From: Candidatus Poribacteria bacterium
GTDB lineage: Bacteria; Poribacteria; WGA-4E; PCPOR2b
Direction of reading: 5' to 3'
NCBI GenBank assembly: GCA_022826645.1
Contig: JAJDUM010000102.1
Location: 21,643-85,642 of the forward strand
DNA: 64,000 nt
The notes beneath the pieces were generated by a model. It was given only the letters and a program-made list of their open reading frames with translations. It was not told where the DNA came from and made no database searches. Positions 1 through 9,127 of this stretch are shown in pieces; positions within the stretch are counted from its first letter, which is position 1, and each line of letters opens with the position of its first letter. A program made the translations under genes and the position numbers.

Positions 1-120
1 TCGTGCTATGATGATCCTCGGAATTTATCCCTTTTCTGATGGTTATGGTTGACCAGAAAGATATTCATATCAAGCGAGACTCATGCGCTATCTATTAGGC
101 ATATCAATACTTTTTGACCC

Positions 121-1509
121 ATGACAGATCGCCACCGTCGAGACACGAATATACTCCAGCATTGGGGGGCAGCGTTAACAACTTGGACCGCGAGATGGAT
201 TCCGGACGCTCTTGTGATTGTTTGGATACTGACCGCAGTCTGCTTTGTTTTCGCTCTCCTCTGGGGAGATGCTTCCCCGGTATCAGCGGTAAAAGCGTGG
301 GGTAACGGGTTTTGGGTGTTGCTTGAGTTTGGGATGCAGGTATGTCTGACAATGATGACGGGGTACATCGTTGCCAATGCACCGCTCGTCAGGCGTGCGC
401 TTCAGAAACTGGCATCATTGCCGAACCCGGATAAACCTGCACAATCCATTGTCCTGATGAGTCTGTTTTCCATGATCACCGCGTGGCTCAGTTGGGCGTT
501 CAGCCTGATTGCGAGTGCGCTGTTTGCTGTGTTCTTGGTGCATCGAAATCAGAAGGTCGACTATCGGCTGCTCGTGGCAGCGGCTTATCTTGGGCTTGGC
601 TGTACGTGGCATGCCGGATTGTCGGCTTCCGCGCCGCTTTTGGTGAATACTCCCGACAATTTTCTGATTCAGGGCGGGATCCTCCAAGCGACCATTCCAG
701 CGAGCGCAACCATTTTTAGTGCGTTTAACATCATCTTACTTGTGTTGGTCGTGGTTGTGGTAACGGCGATGATGGCGGTGATGCACCCGTCAGCGGAAAA
801 CACTTACCGGATCAAACCCGAACTTTTGGAGCAGCTGCACCTATTTGAGGCACCCGAAAAACCACCTCAGACAGCGCCATCAGTATCGCTGAATTGGTGG
901 CCCGGTTTTAACTTGATAGTCGGGACAGTTGGGCTGGCTTGGCTTTTTGGCGAGGTTGTCCGTTTAGGTATTGCCAACGCAATCACCCTCAATAGTATCA
1001 ATTTCTTTTTCTTAATGGTCGGTATTCTCCTGCATTGGTATCCGTGGCGGTTCCTTAAAGCGGCGGAAAACGCAGGCAGGGTTGTGTGGGGCGTTATTAT
1101 TCAGTTCCCGTTTTACGCTGGCATCTTTGGGTTGTTCAAGTTTACCAATCTTGCAACCGCGTTCACCCAAGCCTTTATTACTATCGGGAGCAAGAATACG
1201 TTCCTGCTGATAGCGTATTGGTATGCAGGTATTCTGAATTACTTCATTCCATCTGGAGGCTCAGAGTGGGCAGTTACCGCACCGTACCTTATACCCGCGG
1301 GAGATGCGCTCAATGTTGAAGCATCAAGACTGGTTGTTGCATACGCTTGGGGTGACATGATGACCGACATGATTCAACCCTTCTGGGCGATTGCCATGCT
1401 TGCTATCGTTAAGCTGGAATTCAGAGAGATTATGGGGCGCTTATTACTCGTTTTTTTTGTATATTTTGGCGTAACATCAGTGGCATTTTTCGTGTGGCCC
1501 CTGTTGTAA
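121..1509 (+). CDS. AtoE-type short-chain fatty acid transporter
   Basis: Predicted inner-membrane carrier of the AtoE / short-chain fatty acid transporter family, whose known members take up acetoacetate or butyrate. The 462-residue product is almost wholly hydrophobic, with roughly ten or more membrane segments. Family-like blocks are the N-terminal RWIPDALVIVWILTAVCF and the conserved PSGGSEWAVTAP stretch near residues 377-388. Length matches the family. No clear ribosome binding site precedes the ATG at 121, so the start is the least certain part. The next gene on the same strand follows after 130 bases and has no obvious functional link. The substrate is inferred from the family only. 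Confidence 0.85.
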   Translation: MTDRHRRDTNILQHWGAALTTWTARWIPDALVIVWILTAVCFVFALLWGDASPVSAVKAWGNGFWVLLEFGMQVCLTMMTGYIVANAPLVRRALQKLASLPNPDKPAQSIVLMSLFSMITAWLSWAFSLIASALFAVFLVHRNQKVDYRLLVAAAYLGLGCTWHAGLSASAPLLVNTPDNFLIQGGILQATIPASATIFSAFNIILLVLVVVVVTAMMAVMHPSAENTYRIKPELLEQLHLFEAPEKPPQTAPSVSLNWWPGFNLIVGTVGLAWLFGEVVRLGIANAITLNSINFFFLMVGILLHWYPWRFLKAAENAGRVVWGVIIQFPFYAGIFGLFKFTNLATAFTQAFITIGSKNTFLLIAYWYAGILNYFIPSGGSEWAVTAPYLIPAGDALNVEASRLVVAYAWGDMMTDMIQPFWAIAMLAIVKLEFREIMGRLLLVFFVYFGVTSVAFFVWPLL

Positions 1510-1639
1510 TGTGGCAGAACATGTGGGGCGAGTTGCAGAATCACTGCCCTTGGAGACAATAGAATCGGCAAGATATGCTGACATCACAGTGGACAATTTT
1601 TTGGGACTACTATTTTCAAGCCCCGTGGAGGGTTTAAAA

Positions 1640-2725
1640 ATGACAAGACGTTTCGATTTTCTTTGGTTGTTTATATTACTTCTACTCCTTCCCGTTGATG
1701 GCTATGCCCCCTGTGTTGTGTTCACGCCGCCGGAGCAGCAATTAAACGGTACCGGACAACGTGCGTTCATTGCCTATGATCCGCAGACACAGCAGGTCAA
1801 CCTCGTTCCCAGCATCAATATCAGTGGTGAAGCAACAGAATTCGGTATCGTCATCCCGACGCCATCCATCCCGAAACTTGACACAGTCGATCGGCGGATC
1901 TTTAGAGAGTTGAATGATGTTACAATACCGGTAACCCGATGGCGCGGAGGCGGTGGATCTTCGGGTTGTAACGTTTTCACAACGGCGGATAGCGACGATA
2001 GTCTTGTATTTGATGGTGCTGCCGAGGATGGTGTTACCGTCATCTCTGAACAGAGCGTAGGGGCTTTTGATACGGTTATCCTCACCGCCGACAATCCGAT
2101 GGCATTAACCGATTGGCTTGACGAGCACGGTTATCACCATTCCATTGACGACAATGCGATACTGCAAAGCTACATCGATCAGAGGTGGGTATTCACTGCC
2201 ATGCGACTGAACGTTGAGTTTGAAGGTGGTGGCCGTCGACCCGCCCGATTTTTTGACCAGCCTATTGATCCAATCTTATTGACATATAGGGCAGAGCAGT
2301 TAATCTACCCGTTGCGTCTAACCTCGATTAGTTCACGGGAGGGGACGGATGTTACCGTATATGTTCTTACCCCAGACAAGATGCACTTTCCGGGCGCAAG
2401 GGTTGAGTACGCCAACCAGATTACCGATGACGAGCGCGATGCGATTCGTCTGCGGCACCCGACCTTTGGCAGCTTCATCGGAGAGTCGCGCTATCTAACC
2501 CGCTTACGTCGTAGCTTCGCCCGGACCGAAATGAGTGCAGATTTTGAGTTAGTTCGCCACCAAGATAGCGACGAATTTCGCAGCGTCCGATATATGGGAC
2601 TTACTTTTCTTCCCGATCTCCTACTGCTCGGATTGGCGGCAGTTGGCTACTTCGCATGGAGACGAATATGGCCGCTAAGACGTTGGTCACAAACGGAAGC
2701 GACCAAATCAGAGGAGATTAATTGA
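1640..2725 (+). CDS. DUF2330-like exported protein with C-terminal membrane anchor
   Basis: Protein of unknown function resembling the DUF2330 family. The ATG at 1640 is chosen because a GGAGGG site lies at 1627-1632 and the product then begins with a clean signal peptide (MTRRFDFLWLFILLLLLPVDG); the frame is open back to 1511 but that extension would bury the signal. The 361-residue protein has the early 'APCVVFTPPEQ' and 'AFIAYDPQTQQVNLVP' segments typical of the family, a cysteine in 'SSGCNVFTT', and a single membrane helix near the C-terminus (LTFLPDLLLLGLAAVGYFAW) followed by a basic tail. It probably faces the periplasm, anchored at the end. Its stop abuts the next ATG directly, so the two are likely co-translated. 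Confidence 0.75.
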   Translation: MTRRFDFLWLFILLLLLPVDGYAPCVVFTPPEQQLNGTGQRAFIAYDPQTQQVNLVPSINISGEATEFGIVIPTPSIPKLDTVDRRIFRELNDVTIPVTRWRGGGGSSGCNVFTTADSDDSLVFDGAAEDGVTVISEQSVGAFDTVILTADNPMALTDWLDEHGYHHSIDDNAILQSYIDQRWVFTAMRLNVEFEGGGRRPARFFDQPIDPILLTYRAEQLIYPLRLTSISSREGTDVTVYVLTPDKMHFPGARVEYANQITDDERDAIRLRHPTFGSFIGESRYLTRLRRSFARTEMSADFELVRHQDSDEFRSVRYMGLTFLPDLLLLGLAAVGYFAWRRIWPLRRWSQTEATKSEEIN

Positions 2726-3382
2726 ATGAATTCCCAACGTCGTAGATTCGTCACATTTTTCGGATTTGTATCTATCGCTCTCCTTTTTCCGTCTGTCTCG
2801 TCTGCCAGGTTCCAAGAGGGCTTTGGATTATATGCGGGGTTCCATAGCCCATCGGAGTCCAGTACCGATAGCATTTACGGAAGCGTTCCTATGTTTGGGG
2901 CAAAGTATAAACTCGCAGTTTCGTCTCACACGGGGTTGGCAGCATCAATCAGTTTGCACCGAAAAAAGGGAGATCCGTACAACGATAATACCTTCGTTAG
3001 CACGGATTCCTCATCCAGTTTGACGTTTGCCCCGGCTGAGATTAGTTATATCATTAACCTCATATCAAACCTACCCGAAACGGATCGACGGGTTCATAGT
3101 TTGTATATCGGTATAGGTGTCAATCACATTTGGACTCGTGAAGAGGCACCCGGATCGCCCCTCGCCACCGGGGCTGCCTTTGGGAGTCAGGTTTTGGCTG
3201 GTACCACTTTCTCGATATCTAAGAACTTCGTTTTAGGCTTGGAGTTCAAACATCTGAGAAACCGTCCGCTCATGAAATTGGATTCGGGTCGCAACTATCG
3301 TGCCCAACTCGACGGTACGCAGGCTCAAGTGACATTTGTGTGGCATTTTCGGAAGTTGGTTGCAGACTCCAATGCCAATTAA
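2726..3382 (+). CDS. Predicted outer-membrane beta-barrel protein
   Basis: A 218-residue exported protein starting immediately after the stop of the DUF2330 gene, with GAGGAG just upstream at 2711-2716. It has an N-terminal signal peptide (FVTFFGFVSIALLFPSVSSA) and alternating hydrophobic/polar segments ending in aromatic residues, for example GFGLYAGFHSP, SLYIGIGVNHIW, NFVLGLEFKHL and the final QAQVTFVWHF. This is the pattern of a small eight-stranded outer-membrane barrel of the OmpA/OmpW-like type. No specific family is recognised and no ligand can be inferred. Confidence 0.7.
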   Translation: MNSQRRRFVTFFGFVSIALLFPSVSSARFQEGFGLYAGFHSPSESSTDSIYGSVPMFGAKYKLAVSSHTGLAASISLHRKKGDPYNDNTFVSTDSSSSLTFAPAEISYIINLISNLPETDRRVHSLYIGIGVNHIWTREEAPGSPLATGAAFGSQVLAGTTFSISKNFVLGLEFKHLRNRPLMKLDSGRNYRAQLDGTQAQVTFVWHFRKLVADSNAN

Positions 3383-3478
3383 AGCATCTCCAATCGTAAC
3401 TGCGCCCGGATCCTTCGAGGGTGTCTGTTGGTCGTAACCGGGACGAGTACAATCGCCGTTCAACAGAAAAGGAATATT

Positions 3479-4918
3479 ATGCCTAAAATCATCGTTGCCA
3501 ATTATTTCCAAGAAACCAATTCGTTCCACCCAAATCCCACGACGTATGAGGATTTTAACGTCCACTTCGGTCAAGATTTATTTAAGGCGGGTTGTGAGGA
3601 TGTCAACGGTGCGCTAAACATTTTCTCTCAGCGGTCCGACTTGGAGGTTGTGCCCACTTATGGTGCTAGCATGGGTGCGGGCGGCACAATCACCCATGAA
3701 TGTTTTGAGCGAACCACCGGAGAGTGTTTGGAGGCGATTGAGAAGAACAGTGCTGGGGCAGATGCCCTGTTTTTCGCCCTGCATGGGGCGATGGCTGCCG
3801 AGATAGAGAAGGATCCCGAAGGCTACATCCTTGAAGAGACCCGTAAGATCTTGGGACCGGATATCCCTATCGTTATCTCTCTTGATATGCACGGCACTGT
3901 CACCCGACGTATGTTGGAGCTTATCGACGGTGCCGCCATTCTGCACACCTATCCACATATCGACTGGTATCAGTTGGGCGAACGGACGGCTACAATGTTA
4001 CTCAATATCCTTGATGGTGCAAAGCCGGTTATCGGCAGTGTGTATACACCCACCATGGTCCGGGGCGACGAACTCAAAACCGCAACCGGTGTACACGGCA
4101 CGTTTATTCGGCACCTTGAGCGACTCGAAGAACGGGACGATGTGTTGGCGGCGGGCATCATGCTGGGCCATCCGCCCACGGACTGCCCGGAGCAGGGATC
4201 GCGAATCATCATCGTTACCGATAATAACAAAGCATTGGCTGAACGGGAAGCGATGCGAATCGGTCAAAACTTCTGGGATATGCGCGAACGGATGCAGTGC
4301 GTTCTGCACAGTGTGGAGGAGGCGATCGAAAACGCCAAGAAAGCGGATGGACCGGTTGTTTTTTCTGACGCTGCCGATGCCACAAGTTCCGGCGCGCCCG
4401 GCACCAGCAACGCTATCTTAAAAGGGTTTTTGGAGAGCGACTACACGGGACGGGTTCTTTTTCCTATCCGAGATGAACCGGCGATTGAGAAAGCGATGGA
4501 GGCGGGTTTAGGCAGCACCATCACTGTACCGCTCGGCGGCACGAAAGACCCCCGTTTTACGCCGATAGATGTGGAGGTCACAGTGGAAGTCCTCGCTATA
4601 AGAGACAATATACCGATAGCTGTTCTCAGGGCTGGCAGTGTCACTATCGTTGCCGCTACTCAAGGCGGTATACTATGTGATCGATGGATGTATCCCGCTG
4701 TTGGTCAAGACCCAAAGACTTTTGACGTTATTATCCAAAAATTGCCGCATACGCCCTATGAATTCTATGACGAATGGACTGTTCGAAACATGACTGTCGA
4801 TGTTCCGGGCGCAGCGAGTCCCAATATTAAGACATTAGGCCACAAAATCGTCCCGCGACCGATTTATCCACTCGATGAAGATATGTCCTTTACACCGCAG
4901 GTCGAAATATTCGATTAG
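3479..4918 (+). CDS. M81 family metallopeptidase (MlrC-like)
   Basis: Predicted zinc metallopeptidase of family M81, whose founding member MlrC (microcystinase C) cleaves linearised microcystin peptides; here the real substrate is unknown. The ATG at 3479 is preferred because the product then starts MPKIIVANYFQETNSFHP, the usual family N-terminus; the open frame extends 17 codons further upstream. Family blocks visible in the 479-residue protein include ALHGAMA, SLDMHGTVT, HTYPHIDWYQLGERT and SDAADATSSGAPGTSN, which carry the likely metal-binding Asp and His residues. No signal peptide, so cytoplasmic. The next gene starts 122 bases downstream, after a possible promoter. Confidence 0.88.
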   Translation: MPKIIVANYFQETNSFHPNPTTYEDFNVHFGQDLFKAGCEDVNGALNIFSQRSDLEVVPTYGASMGAGGTITHECFERTTGECLEAIEKNSAGADALFFALHGAMAAEIEKDPEGYILEETRKILGPDIPIVISLDMHGTVTRRMLELIDGAAILHTYPHIDWYQLGERTATMLLNILDGAKPVIGSVYTPTMVRGDELKTATGVHGTFIRHLERLEERDDVLAAGIMLGHPPTDCPEQGSRIIIVTDNNKALAEREAMRIGQNFWDMRERMQCVLHSVEEAIENAKKADGPVVFSDAADATSSGAPGTSNAILKGFLESDYTGRVLFPIRDEPAIEKAMEAGLGSTITVPLGGTKDPRFTPIDVEVTVEVLAIRDNIPIAVLRAGSVTIVAATQGGILCDRWMYPAVGQDPKTFDVIIQKLPHTPYEFYDEWTVRNMTVDVPGAASPNIKTLGHKIVPRPIYPLDEDMSFTPQVEIFD

Positions 4919-4956
4919 TGGATCATGGCAAAGATGGGGCGGCATGTGCAATTTTA

Positions 4957-4987
4957 TTGCGATTCTCTGACCAACTCGTGTTATAAT
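4957..4987 (+). promoter_or_regulatory. Possible sigma-70 promoter for the 5041 gene
   Basis: A perfect TATAAT at 4982-4987 sits 54 bases before the ATG at 5041. The best -35 match is TTGCGA at 4957-4962 with a long 19-base spacer, so the match is only moderate. Confidence 0.4.
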
Positions 4988-5040
4988 CTTTCTCAAAATC
5001 CAATATGGCTCGGATTACTTTAACAGGGGAGGGACCATAA

Positions 5041-6702
5041 ATGGTAGACGACAGCAGAGAAGAACACCGAATGATCATTTTTGGGAATGATAGTGACCCC
5101 GTCCAAGAACACTTAATTCGAGAAGACGGCGCAGACGGAGGGTTTTCTACACAAAACGGGATTTTAGAGCGGAAAATACACGCCGAATCCTATACAGTTA
5201 CTCTGTATGCGCTGTTGAAAGATTACGGTTTGATCCCTGTTTTTCGGATTAAGCCGAGAATACGATTCCGCCGGTTTAACTACGATAACCAAGCGTCGAG
5301 CGCACCGCTTCGTTATAACTTAAATGACATTGTTGATTTTGCCGAAGTGAAACGCGGTATTGAATCGGGTGAGCCTGTAGATAGTACGGTTCAGGAGGAG
5401 GTTTTCGGCGATGCCCCCACGCTCGGAGAAGTATCCGATGATCCTGCGTTACAGTTGGTTTCCCAGCGCGATCTGTTTTTGCGGAACCCGCCTTTTAAGA
5501 CTAAGACAAAGGTCTTCGGTGGTGAGGACGGGGATGCGCACGGGATTCCAATCGGAAAATTCCTCGACGCGCTAAACCATCCTGCACAAACCCAATCCAT
5601 TTTTGAATCCTTTCCGCAGGGATCATCATTCGCTACGGATCTCTTGGAAGCGTTAGAACCGTTCCATCACTTGGAATTTCAGTTTGGTGTCTACTCCCGA
5701 TATGAAAGACGCGACTGTGTGCTAGCAGGTGATATCTCTAAAGCTGCGGGCGGGTACCGCACCACTTTCGATCCGTGGACAGTATTGGGATATATCCACT
5801 CTGATGGTCAGATGCAGCAGCTCCAAATCCTTGCCCACGAAAGAGGCACGCGGTGGGAGCATAAAATTATGATCGAGGATATGGAAGCGCCTACACTTGA
5901 GTTGATCTCTCAAAAGATACGCACATTACGCCAGGATAAGCTCATTGGTCGAGTTTTATCCAAAAGTCAGACCGGCTTATCACTCTTGGCAAACACACAA
6001 GAGGCGCGGGTTAATGCGACAAATGATCTGTTTGTGGATTACGAGCTAAAGGTGGAAGTGCCCATTCCAAATGATCGGTACGCAGACATTGAATGCCGAA
6101 GAAGATTACGCAGCATTTTTAACTCGAACGGTCAGTACCAGCTCCATCCGCTCAATAAGGATATTATTGAAAGGCATCTCAACCTCGCGAAAGGCCTCAA
6201 GGGTGGCGTGATGTACACTTTGGATAACGTCTATTTGATGCAGGGCCCCGCTCCACAAAGGGTCAAAGCGGCGGATCTGTTCATCACAAGGACCCCGATT
6301 CGTGAAAGGGTCGTTATGCGGTCAGCAAGGGACCTGAGAGAACGGATGCCAACAAATGGATTTGAGAAGTGCTGGAATGAGTCCATTGATGAGGTAGGGT
6401 ATACGATTGTCAACAACGCAAGTGGCAGATGCTATACCGTCAGTTACGGTAGGAGAAAAACTGGAAATATCCTTGATGGCAAGGTTACAGGGCAACCCTC
6501 AGAACATTATCTCTCGATCAAATATCTGGGGATTACTCCTGACCGTTACGGAGATTTTATCTCTAAGACCTCCGCAGGTACTACAAGGAAAAAGAATGTT
6601 CCGCCGCGGGTGATGTTTGGTATGATGTCCACGAGGGAAGATAAAGTCATTCAAGAGATGAAGAGCCTGCTAAGGCATCTTAGAAGTAAAGGATCGGTCT
6701 GA
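5041..6702 (+). CDS. Unrecognised 553-aa cytoplasmic protein
   Basis: I do not recognise this protein. It has a strong ribosome binding site (GGGGAGGG about nine bases before the ATG). The 553-residue sequence has no signal peptide and no membrane segment; it is rich in charged residues and has alternating strand-like segments, e.g. SYTVTLYALLKDYGLIPVF, HLEFQFGVYSRYERRDCV and DYELKVEVPIPNDRYADIEC, plus a basic C-terminus (REDKVIQEMKSLLRHLRSKG). The paired blocks RTTFDPWTVLGYIHSDGQM and RGTRWEHKIMIEDMEAP could form a beta-rich fold. No catalytic motif is evident. It stands alone between the M81 peptidase and a sialidase-like gene, with a possible promoter of its own, so context gives no function. 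Confidence 0.8.
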   Translation: MVDDSREEHRMIIFGNDSDPVQEHLIREDGADGGFSTQNGILERKIHAESYTVTLYALLKDYGLIPVFRIKPRIRFRRFNYDNQASSAPLRYNLNDIVDFAEVKRGIESGEPVDSTVQEEVFGDAPTLGEVSDDPALQLVSQRDLFLRNPPFKTKTKVFGGEDGDAHGIPIGKFLDALNHPAQTQSIFESFPQGSSFATDLLEALEPFHHLEFQFGVYSRYERRDCVLAGDISKAAGGYRTTFDPWTVLGYIHSDGQMQQLQILAHERGTRWEHKIMIEDMEAPTLELISQKIRTLRQDKLIGRVLSKSQTGLSLLANTQEARVNATNDLFVDYELKVEVPIPNDRYADIECRRRLRSIFNSNGQYQLHPLNKDIIERHLNLAKGLKGGVMYTLDNVYLMQGPAPQRVKAADLFITRTPIRERVVMRSARDLRERMPTNGFEKCWNESIDEVGYTIVNNASGRCYTVSYGRRKTGNILDGKVTGQPSEHYLSIKYLGITPDRYGDFISKTSAGTTRKKNVPPRVMFGMMSTREDKVIQEMKSLLRHLRSKGSV

Positions 6703-6761
6703 GATGACACTGACCTCCCCCAAAAGGTCAAGTCATTGTGCACATGGGAGCGGGCGAACCG

Positions 6762-7880
6762 ATGATTGAGATTTGCGGAACAGGCCACATCTACCGGAAC
6801 CCGAAGCCACATCTGCGCGCCCGACATGCGTGGCATCCAACGTTGGTGATTACTGATCAAAACGAGCTAATTGCCGCGTTTGACATTGGTGAGGCGGTTG
6901 AGAGCTTGGACTACCGGACTTACATCAGTCGCAGCCATGACGGTGGGCAGACTTGGGACGCGCCTGTGCCGATCTTCCCTGATAATCTGATCCAACATCC
7001 GACGCGTCGCATCACGCACATCTCACGGCCGAGACGAACGTCCGACGGTCAACTGGTTGCATTCATCGCTCGCTTTTACCGTGACGATCCCGAACAGGGT
7101 ATCTGGAATCCGGACACGACCGGCTTAGTTGAGATGGACTTGATGGTAGCGCGAAGTCCCGATGACGGCCGAACTTGGGAACAACCCCATCACATTTCGC
7201 CACCGCTCGTAGGGCAACCCTTTGAGGTCTGCCATAACATTGTCGAGTTAGCGGACAGCAGATGGTTGGCTCCGGTGTCATGCCTGCGGTGTTGGGATGG
7301 CGCAGCTCCCAACGGGCTGAAGGTTATCGGGATGGTTTCCGACGATCAAGGGGAGACCTGGTCCACCTACATGGACATCCTTGACGATTTCGCCAACGGG
7401 GTTATCCATTTTGAGCAATCGGTTGTGCAGTTAGCGGATGGGCGCCTACTCGCTGTCGGTTGGGCGTTCGATGAGCGTAGCGGCAAGACCAAAGCGGTCA
7501 ACTATGCGGTTAGTAATGACGGCAAGACATTTTCAACCCCACCGCGTGCAACAGGCTTGAATGGGGAGACCAGTAAGCTCTTGGCGTTACCGGATGGACG
7601 TGTCGTTTGTGTCTACCGTGGTATTGATCCACCGGGTTTGTGCGGCACGATTGTCCATCTTGACGGAGATGAATGGCGGCACGAGGAACCGCAGGTTCTA
7701 TGGCAGGGTGACAGACTCACAAAGATGTTCGGGGAAGCGACCGCAACGGAAGAGCTGCGATCGCTGAAACTCGGCTGCCCTAACGTTGCGTTGTTGCCCG
7801 ATGGCGATGTGCTGGTCGCGTTTTGGTGCCATGAGGATGAGGTCTACAACATCCGCTGGGTACGCCTTGCGGTCAGTTAA
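6762..7880 (+). CDS. Sialidase-fold (BNR/Asp-box) protein
   Basis: Predicted six-bladed beta-propeller of the sialidase / exo-alpha-sialidase superfamily. Four Asp-box motifs (SxDxGxTW type) are visible: SHDGGQTW, SPDDGRTW, SDDQGETW and the weaker SNDGKTF. No signal peptide is present, unlike secreted sialidases, so it is either cytoplasmic or a non-sialidase member of the fold; the enzyme activity is not established by sequence. The ATG at 6762 is chosen because GGAG lies about 11 bases upstream; a GTG at 6738 and an ATG at 6744 are in frame and possible. It faces the convergent Gfo/Idh gene 78 bases downstream. Confidence 0.8.
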   Translation: MIEICGTGHIYRNPKPHLRARHAWHPTLVITDQNELIAAFDIGEAVESLDYRTYISRSHDGGQTWDAPVPIFPDNLIQHPTRRITHISRPRRTSDGQLVAFIARFYRDDPEQGIWNPDTTGLVEMDLMVARSPDDGRTWEQPHHISPPLVGQPFEVCHNIVELADSRWLAPVSCLRCWDGAAPNGLKVIGMVSDDQGETWSTYMDILDDFANGVIHFEQSVVQLADGRLLAVGWAFDERSGKTKAVNYAVSNDGKTFSTPPRATGLNGETSKLLALPDGRVVCVYRGIDPPGLCGTIVHLDGDEWRHEEPQVLWQGDRLTKMFGEATATEELRSLKLGCPNVALLPDGDVLVAFWCHEDEVYNIRWVRLAVS

Positions 7881-7958
7881 GCTTGGTAGGGTGCGCGATA
7901 TACCGATCCTAACTACTGACCACTATAGGTTAGAAGCTGCCTCCTCCCACGACCTCCC

Positions 7959-9038
7959 TCACGAATATGACCGTCCCCCAGCATATATACCGTCAACAAT
8001 CGCTTGATCCGTCCACATCTCCTGTGGCGTGATGAGCGGTGACGTTTTGCCGAGCGCACAATCGATAAAATGAAGCGCTTCGGTGCGGGTTCGCACCCTC
8101 GGGTTATCTTCAAACGTGTCAGCGATGCCGGGCGCTACTTCCTCGGTCACATCTACATAATCACCGTCCTGCCACGTCAATAACTGAAACGGCGACAATG
8201 AAGCGTAGCCCTCGGTCCCCCACACATCAACGCCATTATCCCTGGCTTTCGGGGGTGCCAACCACATACTTTCAACTGACAACGTAACATCATCGGCAAA
8301 GGTGACATAGCCGGACACCAGATCCTCGACATCGTAGGTATCTCGAACCGCTTCCAGATCGGGAGGCAGTGTGGAGAGGTCGGCAAAACGTGCGCTCGCC
8401 CGACCTTCTACGGAGAGTAGGGGTGGGCAGCCGAGGAACCAAACCCCCAGATCCAGTGTATGCACACCGGTGCTGGCGAGGGAGCCGCCCCCGGATCGGG
8501 ACTTGATGTAGTGTGGTCCCCAGACCGGGACGCTTCCCGCGTGTATCCAAGTGTGGGCAAAGCGGGGTGTTCCCAATCCTCCACTGCGGATGAATTTATG
8601 CGCCGCCTGTGCATCCTTCCGGAAGCGGAAATTATATCCAACCATCAGCATCCGGTCCGCCCCCTCCGCTGCTTGAAGCATTGCTTCTGCGTCGGCGAGT
8701 GAGGGGGCCATCGGTTTGGCTGCTAACACGTGGGCACCGCTATTAAGTGCGGCGATTGTCACGGTGGGGCGGATATCTGCCATTGTGCCAACCATGACCA
8801 CATCGAGAGATTCTTTGTCAAACATCTCTTGGTAATCTGTGTGAGTTGCCGCGCGTGGTCGTTGGGGATGCGCCTCGAACAGCTCACATGCGACTGTTTC
8901 GGCGCGTTCTATATCGACATCGCACACCGCAGTCAGGTTGGCGTCTGGGTGGTCGACTACGTTGTCTGAGTATGCGTGGCGCCCAAAGGAGCCGCAGCCG
9001 ACGACACCGACGCGCAATGGACGAGAACCATTATTCAT
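7959..9038 (-). CDS. Gfo/Idh/MocA family oxidoreductase
   Basis: Predicted NAD(P)-dependent dehydrogenase acting on a sugar or sugar-like alcohol. The 359-residue product begins with a Rossmann nucleotide-binding motif (VGVVGCGSFGRHAYSDNV, GxGxxG type, residues about 10-27) and carries the conserved lysine-proline pair of the family in LAAKPMAPSL. The C-terminal half has the usual beta-sheet domain with the histidine-containing STGVHTLDLGVWFLG. A strong AGGAGG site precedes the ATG at 9038. It is the last of three minus-strand genes (with PhyH and Ldh-type dehydrogenase) that may form one transcript. Confidence 0.9.
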   Translation of the reverse strand: MNNGSRPLRVGVVGCGSFGRHAYSDNVVDHPDANLTAVCDVDIERAETVACELFEAHPQRPRAATHTDYQEMFDKESLDVVMVGTMADIRPTVTIAALNSGAHVLAAKPMAPSLADAEAMLQAAEGADRMLMVGYNFRFRKDAQAAHKFIRSGGLGTPRFAHTWIHAGSVPVWGPHYIKSRSGGGSLASTGVHTLDLGVWFLGCPPLLSVEGRASARFADLSTLPPDLEAVRDTYDVEDLVSGYVTFADDVTLSVESMWLAPPKARDNGVDVWGTEGYASLSPFQLLTWQDGDYVDVTEEVAPGIADTFEDNPRVRTRTEALHFIDCALGKTSPLITPQEMWTDQAIVDGIYAGGRSYS

Positions 9039-9127
9039 GCTGCCTCCTCGCTGCCTCAGAATTTGGAAACTTGCACCAAACTCAGGGCTAGTAAAGATGA
9101 TGGGTAGTACGAGATCTCTGTATGGTA

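Noticed and set aside
1..120. Tail of an upstream gene
   Set aside because: One frame is open from the first base to about base 52, but it is too short to support and shows no motif.
1511..1639. An N-terminal extension of the DUF2330 protein
   Set aside because: It would bury the signal peptide at 1640 and has no binding site, whereas GGAGGG precedes 1640.
3831..4421. A 196-codon plus-strand frame inside the M81 gene
   Set aside because: A different frame of the same strand, opposed by a complete conserved gene.
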